Assembly (NCBI GenBank): GCA_948567375.1
Contig: OX419757.1
Location: 38,006,001 to 38,070,000, forward strand
DNA: 64,000 bases
Origin: Lunularia cruciata
Taxonomy: Eukaryota > Streptophyta > Marchantiopsida > Lunulariales > Lunulariaceae
Direction of reading: 5' to 3'
Each line of letters begins with the position of its first letter. Position 1 is the stretch's first letter. This document shows positions 11,175 through 22,049 of the stretch, one piece after another. The notes beneath the pieces were generated by a model. It did no database searches. It saw nothing but the letters and a program-made list of their open reading frames with translations, and was not told the DNA's origin. The position numbers were made by a program, and so were the translations under genes.

Positions 11175-11648
11175 ATGGAGAGTCATCAAGAGTGGAAATT
11201 AAGATTATGCAAGGTTCCCCAAGGGTTTGAGGTGATTGTAGGGGTTGATTTGAGGAAAAGAGAGTTTACAATAGAATTTGAAGAGAGTATTGAGAGGATC
11301 CAAAAACCTACACCACTTGGAGGAAAGAGTGAGTCTAAGTGCTTTCTATGTGGAGAGAAGAGACATAAGGCAAGTTCATGTCCATTGACCTTTGAGAGCA
11401 AGAGATTGAGGGAAAGGAGAGGCTTACTTGACTTGGGTTTGCATGTTGGACCTTCTTCACCAAGATTGAGAGGGAGAAGATCTAAGACCAAGGAGTTGTG
11501 TGAGGTTTGTGGAGTTGAAGGACTTCCAAAAGGACATGAGCGTAGTGGAGTAAAAGCACTTTTGGAAACTTTGGTGAAGGATCTTGGAGAGAGCCTTAGT
11601 ACAGCTACAGAAATACTACCACCTTCATCAGCTAGTTCTCAAGATTAG
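11175..11648 (+). CDS. Element B extra ORF1 with zinc knuckle
   Basis: 157 codons, ATG to TAG, intact. It lies between the 5' LTR and gag, 234 bp before the gag start. The centre has a CCHC zinc knuckle (CFLCGEKRHKASSC, C-x2-C-x4-H-x4-C). A second Cys/His cluster follows (CEVCGVEGLPKGHE). The N-terminus contains a segment with alternating hydrophobic residues (GFEVIVGVDLRKREFTIEF). Extra ORFs upstream of gag are known in Tat/Ogre elements, but I cannot match this one to any of them. Nucleic-acid binding is likely from the knuckle; no other function can be read. It is distinct from gag, which has its own knuckle. Confidence 0.6.
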   Translation: MESHQEWKLRLCKVPQGFEVIVGVDLRKREFTIEFEESIERIQKPTPLGGKSESKCFLCGEKRHKASSCPLTFESKRLRERRGLLDLGLHVGPSSPRLRGRRSKTKELCEVCGVEGLPKGHERSGVKALLETLVKDLGESLSTATEILPPSSASSQD

Positions 11649-11882
11649 TGATGGAGATAATCTTTCAACTTATGGATAAACTATCCATGAGAGTTAGATT
11701 AATATGCACTCTAAGATTTGATGTTGCTATAGAAATCTTGGAGCAACCTGAACCTTTTGTGTTCCCTAGAGTGGATTATTCTCAAATGGTGTTAGTCATG
11801 TATATACTCTATTAGTAATAGAGTGAGAGAAAAGAAAAGAGAAAAAAAAATTGAGAGAAAAGAAAGATAGTGAGGGGTTAAG

Positions 11883-14800
11883 ATGGGGAAACTTCCGGTT
11901 TTCTTTGGCAAGGATGGAGAAGATGTGGAGGCCTTTGTGAGAGACTTCAAGAGAGCTTGCATAGGAAACAATGAGAGGAAGAAGAATGAGTGGGCCTCAT
12001 TATTACCAGATTTCTTTGAGGATGCAGCACTTACATGGTATGAGTCAGAATACCAAAAGAGAGAGAGGAGAGAGGGGGAAGAGGAGTCTTGGGAGACTTT
12101 GACTTCAGCACTCATTGAGAACTTTCTTCCTGATGAGAGTTATGAGAGATTGATGAGTGAGGTTACATTTCTCAAGCAAGGAGATGGAGAGAAAGTGAGA
12201 GTCCATGTGGAAAGAGTGGAAAAGTTGGAGTCCAGATTTCGCATAGTGTTGAGGAAGGGTGGGGATGATGTGGAGACTACAATGATTGGCATAGGGGCCA
12301 TGCTCACCAAGAATTTTGTGGGAGGATTGAGACCACAAATTAGAAGCAAGGTGAGATATGAGAAACCTTCTTCCAAGGTTGAAGCTATCAAGATCGCAAT
12401 TCGTATGGAGGAGAGTTTGGAAGGAGATGAGAGTGATTTGGTGGTGAAGGAGGTTGTGTATCCTCCTCAAGGCTACAAGTATGGTGGAACTTCTGATACT
12501 TTGGTGACAAGGGTTGCACCACAAGTAGTAGTTGCTCCAGTTCTTGCACCTCCACCAAAAGATCCACTCCAAACCATCACAGAACAACTTGCGGATCTCA
12601 AGATCAATGTGGTGCAACTATGGGAGAAGAGAGGTGTGGATCAGAATGTAGGGAGAGGTCCTAGGAGTTATGGAAACTATCCATATAGAGGAGGCCAACC
12701 AGCCAACAATTTCAATGATAGAAATTGTTTTGGTTGTGGAGGAAGAGGCCATATCCAAAGGAATTGCCCAAATTCCACTTACCATGGAGGAAGGGGTTAT
12801 GAGGGAGCCAATAGAGGGAAAGAGGGAGGTAGTGAAACCCAAGTGGCTCCTAATCCCAACAAAGGTAAGGGGATAGCATCCATAGATGTGGTTGAGAGCA
12901 AGTATGAGAAGGGAGAGTGCTCAAACTCCAAGGGTCTTAATTTGGAGCTTTTGGCACAAGAGAAAAAGAGAGCTCGTTTTGCAGAGGATGTTCACTCTTC
13001 TCAAGGATTTACTTCAAGCAAGGATACTCCTATGTCTACTAGGAGCACTTGCACCTCAACACCATCAACAACAAAGACTCCAAGGAAGAAGTTGGGGATG
13101 GAGGACTTCTTCATCTCAAAGCAACAATGGAACTACAATGTGTTGGAGGATGTTGGTAGTCACAAGGCTAACATCACAGTGGGCCAATTAATTACTTTGA
13201 ACCCTACCTTGAGAAAGGAGCTTAGAGGTGGTTTGAGTTCTACAAGGAGCAAGAAGAAGAAGAAGAAGGCAAAAGTTCCAATATCAATGGGGGTGGTGGA
13301 TGCCAAGCCAGCACCATGGGAAGCTTGTGAATATGCATCCAAGATTGATGTGAGAGTGAATGGTCACAACATCAAGGATGCATTGGTTGATGAAGGATCA
13401 GCAGTGAATGCCATGTCAAAAAGGTTGATGAAGAAGTTGGGTATGATACCCTCAAGACCTTCAACATTTGTGGTGAGCATGGCAAACAAGCAACAAGTTC
13501 GACCAGTAGGGGTGATGGATAAGGTGGTAGTTTCAGTTATGGGAGTTCAAAATCTCATGACTTTCCAAGTCTTAAAGGATTCAAGCTATGACTCACTTCT
13601 TGGGAGGCCATGGTTGAGAGCAGCACGCACAACTGATCGATGGCACAAAGGGTACTTGAGGATTGGGCCATCAAACCATAAAGTCACTGTTCTTGTGACT
13701 AACACCACCAACACTTCACATTTAGATACCCCATCTTCTGATTATTGGGAATCAGATTCTGAAAAAGGAGCTTCAGGTGTGGACACAAGCATGGAAGAGG
13801 AGACTTCCACGGAGGAGGATGAATCTGAATCTGATTCAGATATATATCCTTTGTGTGCTATGGATTTTTCACCTAAGCCGGAGGTTTTGAAGGACCCAGA
13901 TAAATCACCATTGACACTTGAGGAGGTAGAGAGAAGGTTATCTACCCTCAAGTATGGCCCAAATGTTACCAAGGAGGAGAAGGTGAGATTTGAGGAGATT
14001 TTCCGCAAGTTCATCCATGTGTTTGCTTTTAGTTACAAGGATTTGAAGGAAGTCACCTTGGAGGAGCACAAGATAGAGGTGGAGTCACATGCAAGACCAA
14101 TCCGCCAAAAGCAACGTCGCATTAGCCCACCAATATCTTTGGTTGTGAAGGAGGAGATTGATAAGCTCAAGGAGGCTGGATTTATCTTTGAGGTGGAGAA
14201 TTCAGAATGGGTGTCTCCAATTGTCATTGTGAAGAAAAAGAATGGCAAGCTTCGGGTATGTGTGGATTACAAGAAGCTCAATGCTGTTACCAAGAAGGAC
14301 CACTACCCATTGCCATTCATTGATGAGATCTTGGAGGAGGTTGCAGGTCATGAGAGGTATAGTTTTGGAGATGGTTATAGTGGATACAACCAAATCAAGA
14401 TTGCACCAGAGCATCAACAACTCACCACGTTCACCATACCTTGGGGAACTTACGCTTTCAAGGTCATGCCTTTTGGGCTTTGCAATGCTCCAGCCACATT
14501 CCAACGGTTCATGAACAAGGTATTTGAACCTTTCATTGGGAAATTTGTGAGAGACTTCATTGATGACTTTTGTGTCTATGGGAGCAAGGAGGAGCACTTT
14601 GAACACCTAATCAAAGTCTTGCAATGCTTGGATGAGGCAAATGCATCACTCAACCCAGAGTAGTGCATTTTTGGATGTGAAGAAGGTCTACTTTTGGAGC
14701 ACATCATCTCCAAGGATGGAATAGCAGTTGATCCTAAGAAGGTGAGGAAAATCTCAGACCTTCCATTCCCTTCAAGCTTGACAAAGTTACGCCAATTCTT

Positions 14801-16712
14801 GGGGGTGGTTGGATACTATAGGAGGTTTATCTTCTCATTTTCCAACAAGGCTTATGCATTGACTATCTACATGAAGAAGGGTGTAGATTACATGGTGATT
14901 TTGGAGGACAAGGAGGATCTCAAAGCTTTTGAGGAGCTCAAGCAATTCCTTGTTGTAGCTCCAATTCTTGCTAAACCTGATTGGAGTAAGCCTTTCATCC
15001 TCTACACCGATGCTTCTAATGTAGCTATAGGATGCACTCTTAGTCAATTAGACCAAGATGGGCATGATCATCCAATAGCTTATGCTAGTAGGCAGATGGT
15101 TTCAGCAGAGAAGAACTACTCTGTCACAGAGAGAGAAGGGTTGGCAGTGATCTTTGGTCTCAAGAAGTTTAGACACTACTTGATTGGAGGGAAAGCCACA
15201 ATTGTCACGGATCACAAGGCTTTGAAGTACATCTTCAACAAGCCTAGTGTTGAAGGGAGACTAGCAAGGTGGATGATACTCTTGTATGAGTATGACTACA
15301 CCATTGAGGATAGGCCAGGAAAGAAACATGCAAATGCTGATTTGTTATCTAGAGCCTATGATCATGATGGAGATGAGCCAATGGATGATTCCTTCCCGGA
15401 TGAGGAGCTCATGACAATCTCAGTCACTCAAGAGATTCCAATGGAGTACAAGGAGATTGTGGATTTTGTGACAAGAGGTAACTATCTAGAAGGGATGCAT
15501 GCTAGGGAGAGGAAGGCCCTTGCAGCAAGATCTAGACCTTACACAATGGTGGAGGATATTCTTTTTCACCAAGGAGCAGATGGTCTACTTTGAAGAGCAG
15601 TGGATAAGGAAGAGTCTATCCTACTCATAAAGGAGTTTCATGAAGGTTTAGTATGTGGAGAACACTTCGCAGGAAAGGTGACTGCTTTCAAGATTCTAGA
15701 TGCAAGTTACCATTGGAGAGGGATTTTCAAGGATTGTCTTGATTATTGCAAAACTTGTCATGTTTTTCAAGCTTTTGCTAGAAAGTCTACATCCACTCCA
15801 CCACTTAGATCAATCCCATTGCTAGGACCTTTTGAGAAGTGGGGAATTGATTTTGTAGGACCTCTCAATAGAACCCCAAGGAACAATCGGTACATTGTGG
15901 TAGTTATTGATTACCTTACCAAGTGGGTTGAGGCTAGACCATTGAGGGACAAGAATGAAGATGAAGTGGGTAGATTTCTTTATGAACGCATTATCACTAG
16001 GTTTGGATGCCCTTTGGAGTTGGTTTCTGATAGAGGAGGAGAGTTTATAGGAAGCATTACTACAGCCATGCTACGACATTTCTCTATCACACATAGAGTA
16101 ACTACATCCTATAAGCCAAATTCCAATGGCTTGGCAGAGAGAACCAATCAGACCTTGTGCATGATGTTGGCCAAAGATGCAGAAATGGAGTGGGCTAAAC
16201 ATCATTGGGACAAGAGGATTCATGCAGTTTTGTGGGAGTATAGGACAACCATGAAGACTTCCACCGGATATTCTCCATTCCAATTGGTGTATGGTATTGA
16301 GTCTACCTTACCTATTCACTTTGATCTTCCTACCTTCCAAAGCATTCATAGGAGATTGAAGAAAGCACAAGGAAGTGATGCAGAGAAGTCAAGGAAGGAT
16401 CAACTCATGGAGTTGGAAGAGGCAAGAGCACTTGCTATGGTTCGAGTGGAGCAAGCCCAAAGGAAACAAAAGGAGAGCTATGACAAGAGGCAAGGCAAGA
16501 AGAAGGTGGAGCCTTTCAAAGAAGGTGATTGGGTAATGTTGTTTGATTCCATTCGATTCAAGAGAGTGCAAAAGAAGTGTTTGCCTAAGTACTTTGGACC
16601 TTTCATAGTGGAGAAGGTGTGGGGCAATTACACCTATGATCTCAAGGAGTTGGGAGGAAGACACTTTGATAGGATTAACCATGATAAGTTGAAGATGTAC
16701 CATAGAAGGTAG
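11883..16712 (+). pseudogene. Element B gag-pol polyprotein, two nonsense codons
   Basis: A single 1609-codon frame starts at ATG 11883 after a purine-rich stretch and is broken only by TAG at 14661 (codon 927) and TGA at 15591 (codon 1237). Domains in order: Gag (about residues 1-190); CCHC knuckle CFGCGGRGHIQRNC at 282-295; protease with LVDEGSAVN (Asp 503) and LLGRPWLRAA; RT with FGDGYSGYNQI and FIDDF (Asp 894-895); RNase H with LYTDASNVAIG (Asp 1043); integrase with Asp 1323, Asp 1383 and Glu 1419 in D-x59-D-x35-E spacing. The D-E-G protease triad is unusual, but all catalytic aspartates are present. The TGA sits where CGA (Arg) is plausible, a C-to-T change. Without the stops this would be a coding-competent element, so its lesions are probably recent. 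Confidence 0.9.
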
Positions 16713-16749
16713 AGAGACCTTCACTTTGAGGACAAAGTGAAAACTTAGT

Positions 16750-16759
16750 CCGGGGGTAA
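16750..16759 (+). other. Polypurine tract of element B
   Basis: CGGGGGTAAA directly precedes the TGTAACACCC start of the 3' LTR, in the position where plus-strand DNA synthesis is primed. The preceding ACTTAGTC is typical of Athila/Tat-type tracts. Confidence 0.7.
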
Positions 16760-17452
16760 ATGTAACACCCATTTGTGCATGTGTGTGGTATTGTGATATT
16801 TAGCTTGGTATTACAAGTACTTAAGAGATATTATTTATATAGAGATAAAGGATGGTTCTATATTAGTCATGGTTAGCTAAAGTTAGTCATAGCTAAGATA
16901 GAGGGGACATTACTTTAGAGGAAGTAGAAAAGATGAGCACTACTATTTTGGATTTTAGTGTGTTGACTTGGTATTATTCCTAGGTGTTTGGCTTTGAGGA
17001 AAGAGTTGAGAACTCTTGGGCCCGCAAACCTTTTTGTTTTGGATTCTTCTTTAGTCCAAGGATAGCCCATGTGAAGGAATCCTTGACTTAGTGGTTGGGT
17101 CAAGATAAGATCACATGCTTAGGGGAATATGTCCATGTGAATGGATATTCCTTTCTACTTTGTAACTTTACTTGACTTTTAGTCTAGTAACTTGAGTTAC
17201 TACGGTAATTAGTAACTTTGGTACGTAACTATTTCACCACTATATAAACAAGGGGTGAGGAGGTACTCAGCATCCTTTCATTTGCAACTATCCCTCTCTC
17301 ATTGAGTTCTCTAGTGAGCAATGTCTTGAGCCTTGGAGTGTTAGCCTTGGAGGAGTATGATGGAGTTTGGGTTCCTTGCCTTCTTAGTCCATGGTGCGCT
17401 ACCATCATAGCCATCAAAGGTTCATCCTGAGTGAGAGACAGGCCGGCTCACA
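16760..17452 (+). repeat. Element B 3' LTR
   Basis: Matches the 5' LTR over its whole length, from TGTAACACCC to GGCTCACA. It abuts a truncated copy of the family-2 LTR-like block with no intervening bases. Confidence 0.9.
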
Positions 17453-17932
17453 GATCTTCATTTTGTGTGTTTGATCTTGAGTGAAGTGCAATTGGAGCAA
17501 TGCCTTGACAGATCTGAGAGTACTTGTAGTGTTGGTAGTATTCCGCAATTGTGAGTGAGGGTATTGATGATGTGAAGCAATTTTGATCAAGGAAGTTGTG
17601 CCTTTAGTGGAAGGGTGGAACACAATTCTGAGGTGAATATGTTTTGCAGTGAAGTGCCACTTTTGAGAGAGATTAAACCATCACAATCAAGATTGTTTGG
17701 AAAGATTTGATGGAGTTGTGATTAAGTGTGATAAATTGTTGTAACAAGACTGCAATTCAATGCTTGTTACTCTCTTTTGGGTGTGATTTCTACCTGAGAG
17801 ATTAAAGATGCAACCAAGAAGAATTGAGATTGTTACTTTGCTTCATAATTGACTAATTCTGACTAGTATCTCTACGAGAACAAACTTTATTTACTTGATT
17901 ACTGCAAAAGTGATACTTTTTGGGTTGTCACA
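17453..17932 (+). repeat. Truncated family-2 LTR-like block
   Basis: 480 bp homologous to 2314-2797, from GATCTTCATTTTGTGTG to GTCACA. The left part is missing exactly at the element B 3' LTR border. This suggests element B inserted into, or recombined within, a family-2 LTR. The missing left half is not found at the 5' end of element B. Confidence 0.75.
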
Positions 17933-19540
17933 CACCTCCTCTTGCCACCACGCCCACCTCTCCCATGGGATCATTCTCCTTCCCTCCCCCATCCCACCCC
18001 ACCTCACCTTCTTGTGCCCTCAACACATTCATATATCCCACCCCATTAACATCCTACCTAGTTATGTCCGGATTTTCCATGGGTCAAGATTGGCCTTGCC
18101 CAGCATACAGGGAGATCTCTCTACTTGTGTATGTGGATTGAGGTGACCACTACCTTCCTCCCATCCCACAAGACCCTCTTTATACTTTGGTAGTATCTCT
18201 CTAGGCTCCAAACTCATACACTTGGTTACACTCAATCCAAACATTCTTGCTAGGTTTTCCTTGAGCATTCATGTACACTCATATCCTCATGCCATTACAT
18301 CCTCTAGTTGGTTCCACACATTCTATCTCTTACTCCATGCTATTTTAGATAATGACCAAGGGAGAGATATCTCCGCTTGGACTTTATTGCTCCTCTTCTC
18401 ATAATAGACTTTACTCATTCTGGTCCATGGAGGTGCTTTAAGACATTGCAAGATTGCATCTTGGATTTATAGCTTCTTTGTGAGGAGATTGGGTAGCTCT
18501 CTAGGAGAAGTATGCCATTAGGGCCCATGTTGTAGCTAGGCTGATTGCAAAGTCTCCATAGCCTCATGCCCTACACTAGAGCATTGTCACCTATCACTCT
18601 TTGATGCTAGGTCAAGTAGTTGAGTACAAATAAGCATTCCAAGTGCTCTCATCTTGTTGACTAGCACTATTCTTCTTTGATACTTTGTTCACCTTATAGA
18701 CCTACATCCACCCACCATTGAGGAACTCTCTTTGTTCCATGATTACCAGCCAAATGAGGAGTTGAAGCTTATTGAATCCTACTTTGCTCAAGCTCTACTC
18801 CACTCTTTGTGTTTTTTAGCATGTGGACCATCTAGACTAGTGTTTGAGCACCTACAATATTTACTTTCCCCAATTACTCCAAACTCAAGTTTTTCTCTTC
18901 TCTTTGCTTTTTGTCAGCACATAGCCTCAGATCATGTGCCTCTTGGAGCCGCTTGTCTTTTTGGTGCTTAAGTGTTGTAGCTCTTGCAAAGGAGGCCTCA
19001 TAGGTATGCCTTATTGCCATTAGGCATGTGTTTTTTCATTTGGTGTCTCGGACTATGAATGCTTACAACTATGACAATTCTTCTCTTCTATGTTGTTTCT
19101 CCCACCAAGTTGATATGGCTACTCATGTGGTTCTATGAGATGGTCATTCTAGGCATTCAAGAATCCTTGGACATCCATCCACATTGGGTGGTGGTCCAAA
19201 TTGATGTTTGCAATGCCTTTAATACAATTTCTTGTCCAACATTGTTTCATGTTCTTTGTTCAATTGGAGATCGAGTGTCCTCCTTGATCCTGTTTGTTCA
19301 TACTCTCTATGGCATTGAGACACCTCTATTGTTCATCCACCACACCAAAATTGGAGAGTTCTCACACTTGACTTTTTTTACAGCATATGGTAGGGAGATC
19401 CCTTAGGGCATCATGGCTATGGTAAAGTGAGACGGCTTTACAACACATGGCAATAGTTTTTCCATCTTGTCTTTTCCCATATCTCTTGGATGATACTCAT
19501 ATTGTGGGCCCGTCAAAGGATGTGGTGTGAAAACCCAATG
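17933..19540 (+). pseudogene. Diverged LINE-like reverse transcriptase, decayed
   Basis: The segments match the two LINE copies at 45545-48948 and 55879-59943 only at protein level. They include a pre-RT region (GPSRLVFEHLQYLLSPI, about 18825-18880), a palm motif (IHPHWVVVQIDVCNAFN, about 19167-19220) and the catalytic box LLDDTHIVGP with its two aspartates at 19489-19494. Stops and frameshifts separate the pieces. It is a second subfamily of the same non-LTR group. The N-terminal finger and C-terminal tail are not recognisable here. Confidence 0.65.
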
Positions 19541-20187
19541 TTAATGTACTAATAGTATAACTGGTAAAACAGGTTGCTCTCACAAGGATACGATTTGGAA
19601 ATAGCTAGGATTGAAGGAAAAGTGTCATTTTGTCACAAATCATCTATTATTACATCTTTATCCTCTTGGTTGGGACAATTCTTAAATGAGTGTGATGCAC
19701 CTCATTGTGACATAATATAGAAAAGAAAGTTGATTAGTCAAATCACATCACAAAAGAGATCCTATCAACTTAGCTCTTGAAATTGATGGTCTAGTTTGTA
19801 GATCATTGGCCCTAAAGGTATGTACCCTTGCAGTTACTTGTATCATGTATACCAACACAAATGAGAATGTCCCACCTTTTCTAGAAGGCATTCCTCATCA
19901 CTATAATATAGATTTGTGATGTGTTGGGCTTTTTGTAACATATGGTACTTCACAATCCTCATAGCCCTCATGGCCAGTCAATGCATTACACCAATCCTTC
20001 ATAACACCCAAGGATCTAACAACGCAATCAAGCTTGATTGCCATCCTCCACCTGAACACTTGTATTCCTACTTTGAGCTCCTCACCACTACTCCACCCAA
20101 TCAATCATGATACATACACCATATTCACATTGATGCTTTAAGGATCATGGATCTCCTCAATGCATCTTCTCCAATATTGAGTCTAAT
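19541..20187. other. No gene recognised
   Basis: AT-rich spacer between the LINE remnant and the element C LTR. I see no motif or repeat shared with other parts of the window. Confidence 0.5.
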
Positions 20188-20319
20188 TGTAACAGTATGG
20201 AGTTTAGAGACATAATTAGTAAGGCTAACAAAGTAAAGAATCAGCCAAATTAGCCTAGAATATTCTAAAAGCATCTAGGAAGCTTCCCAACTAGTTAACT
20301 TGCGCTCCAAGCAGGTAGC

Positions 20320-20467
20320 TTCTAGAAGGAAGCTTCTAGAAGCTTCTAACTAGCTTAGCTTGCATGCCAAGTAGACGGCTTCTAGAAGGAAGCTTCTTGA
20401 GAAGCTTCCTAGTTAATTTGGCTTGCACTCTAAGAAAGCAACTCAAGGAAGCTTCTTGAGAAGCTTC
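20320..20467 (+). promoter_or_regulatory. Heat-shock-element-like arrays in element C LTR
   Basis: Alternating TTC and GAA triplets with HSE spacing occur in three tandem units of about 60 bp. In the first, GAA 20329, TTC 20334, GAA 20339 and TTC 20344 keep the exact 5-bp step of the heat-shock factor consensus, and TTC 20320/GAA 20325 add another pair. The second has TTC 20380/GAA 20385, GAA 20389/TTC 20394 and GAA 20401/TTC 20406. The third has GAA 20448/TTC 20453 and GAA 20460/TTC 20465. The arrays end about 20 bp before the TATA box. An outlier GAATATTC lies at 20258. Confidence 0.55.
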
Positions 20468-20488
20468 TCATGGGCCTTGTATGCTACC

Positions 20489-20496
20489 TATAAATA
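20489..20496 (+). promoter_or_regulatory. TATA box of element C LTR
   Basis: TATAAATA lies 105 bp before the LTR end and just downstream of the TTC/GAA arrays, so the LTR has the layout of an inducible promoter. Confidence 0.55.
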
Positions 20497-20601
20497 CCAA
20501 AGCCGAAGCTCATGCTAGGCATTTGGAGTTTTCCCTCATTCAAGTGTCCCAATATGAGTTTCCATTCTCCTATTTCTCTCCCCGGATTTGGTCTTTTACA
20601 T

Positions 20602-20613
20602 TGGTATAAGAGC
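20602..20613 (+). other. Primer-binding site, initiator tRNA-Met-like
   Basis: TGGTATAAGAGC differs by one base from the common plant retrotransposon primer site TGGTATCAGAGC. It begins one base after the LTR. Confidence 0.7.
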
Positions 20614-20871
20614 AAGAATGGGATGGATGGAATCTATGGACCACCAAATGCACTTCCACCAAACCATTGGGATCTTTTTGTCCAAATACTACCCAAGCAT
20701 TGTTTCACACAATTCATCACCTCGCACTTTGGACAAGATTTTCTACATATGATCATCATATCTAAGGAACCCTTGGTGCTTCCGGTTGTAACTTATGGAA
20801 AACAGTGGACGTGTTATTTCTATGAGTTAATAAATTAGATAGATTAGGAGTGGTGTGATAGAGTAGCAATT

Positions 20872-21540
20872 ATGGCGGCAATACTTGATGTTATCCTTGC
20901 TATGCATCAACAAATTGAGCACCTTACTCAATTGTTGGATGAACGAGATCTTTGACGACAAGAGTAGGTGGAGAGAGTACCAATTCAAGAAGGAGAAGGT
21001 CAGATAAAATTCCCTAAACCCAAAGTATTTGAAGGCAAGTATCTTCTAGGTGCAGTGGGGAATTTTGTGTTTGATTGTGAATGTTATTTTGAAGCTACCA
21101 GTCTACAAGACAAGCAAAAATAGATTCTCTTGGCTTCTAGCCAATTGGATGGAGTAGCAAAGCTATGGTGAAGATTCTGAGTGGAGCAAGCTGAACAACA
21201 AACTATTACACCAATCTTGACATACGCAGAATTCAAGAGTGCAATAGTTAGTCAATTCCAAGCTATAAATGCCACACAAGTTGCACGGGATAAGTTGGTA
21301 GAGTTGAAACAGATTGGCTCTATAAGAAGCTACATCACGCAATTCCAAAACACCATCATACAATTCTAGATATATTGGAAGGTGAAGCTTTGGATTGATT
21401 TGTGAGGGGCTTGAAGGCAAGAACCAAATAAGAGGTAACCATGCAAGAGCCACAACACTTGGAGGAAGCCATGCGGTTGGCCAAACATTTTGATTCATTG
21501 GTGGCAACAACTTGGTCTTGACCTTGACCTCAACCTCCAA
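20872..21540 (+). pseudogene. Element C gag, N-terminal part
   Basis: One frame from ATG 20872 reads MAAILDVILAMHQQIEHL, then a capsid-like region (KVFEGKYLLGAVGNFVFDCE, LTYAEFKSAIVSQFQA, SIRSYITQFQNTI) typical of Ty3 gag. It is broken by at least six in-frame stops (for example after LDERDL, after LQDKQK and in LW-x-RF). Several fit TGG-to-TGA or CGA-to-TGA changes, that is C-to-T decay on either strand. The zinc knuckle expected downstream is missing here and appears inverted at 25164-25213. Confidence 0.7.
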
Positions 21541-21675
21541 ACCTCATACACTCCAAATACTCCTTTCTAATCTTGAAGGTAACAGGATGCAAGGTGTAGA
21601 ATGCAGAACTCTTTCTACCATCCGCTGTTGTCGGGAAAATAATCTACACGTAGTATTGGTGCCATTTGGTGTGAG

Positions 21676-21759
21676 TTTCCATGTTATTGAACTCAAGAGT
21701 TTATGTTATGGTGAAACTTTCCATGTTATTGAACTCAAGAGTTTATGTTATGGTGAAAC
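21676..21759 (+). repeat. 42-bp direct tandem duplication
   Basis: Two adjacent, essentially identical 42-bp units (starting 21676 and 21718). The unit is a multiple of three and would encode a 14-residue repeat with FHVIELKSLCYGET. No larger gene could be tied to it. Confidence 0.8.
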
Positions 21760-22049
21760 CTGTATTTGTTTGTGTCCTTGTAAGCTCAAGGATTTTCTCT
21801 TGTGTTAAGGGAGGGAGGAAATTGAGTGGTGGATTTTCTTTAAGGTTACATAAGCTTGGGGTTTATTAGCATGTCACTTAAGCGCTGGATTTTGTTATTG
21901 GAAAGTCTGTTATTGGGGTTATGTTATTGGGGTCTCAAGAGTATTTTAATTAGGGGCAATAGCAGATGATTTTGGGGAATTGTGAAAAGGTGATGCTTCG
22001 AGAGGAAAGGCTGAATGGGAAAAGAAAAGTTTAGGGGAAGAAAGAGCCT

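Larger units (their letters stand above)
9623..17452 (+). mobile_element. Element B: near-complete Ty3/gypsy (OTA, Athila/Tat-like) retrotransposon
   Basis: Two direct LTRs of about 692 bp flank a tRNA-Asp-like primer site, a long leader, an extra zinc-knuckle ORF, a gag-pol frame and a polypurine tract. The integrase (KWGIDFVGPL, DYLTKWVEARPL) and the tRNA-Asp-type primer site are typical of the plant OTA clade (Athila, Tat and early-plant relatives). By eye the LTRs differ at about 16 positions, around 2.3 percent, so the insertion is moderately young. The 5-bp flanks (TGTTC left; AGATC or GATCT right) do not match, so one side was rearranged or the copy is recombinant. Two solo LTRs of the same family lie at 23076-23767 and 56426-57117. 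Confidence 0.9.
20188..20600 (+). repeat. Element C 5' LTR
   Basis: The right edge is firm: TTTTACA at 20600 is followed one base later by a primer site, and the last 85 bp recur at 28250-28334. The left edge is placed at TGTAACAG because it gives TGTAA/TTACA inverted ends; this is provisional. The LTR holds a TATA box and three upstream units of about 60 bp rich in TTC/GAA blocks. Confidence 0.6.
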
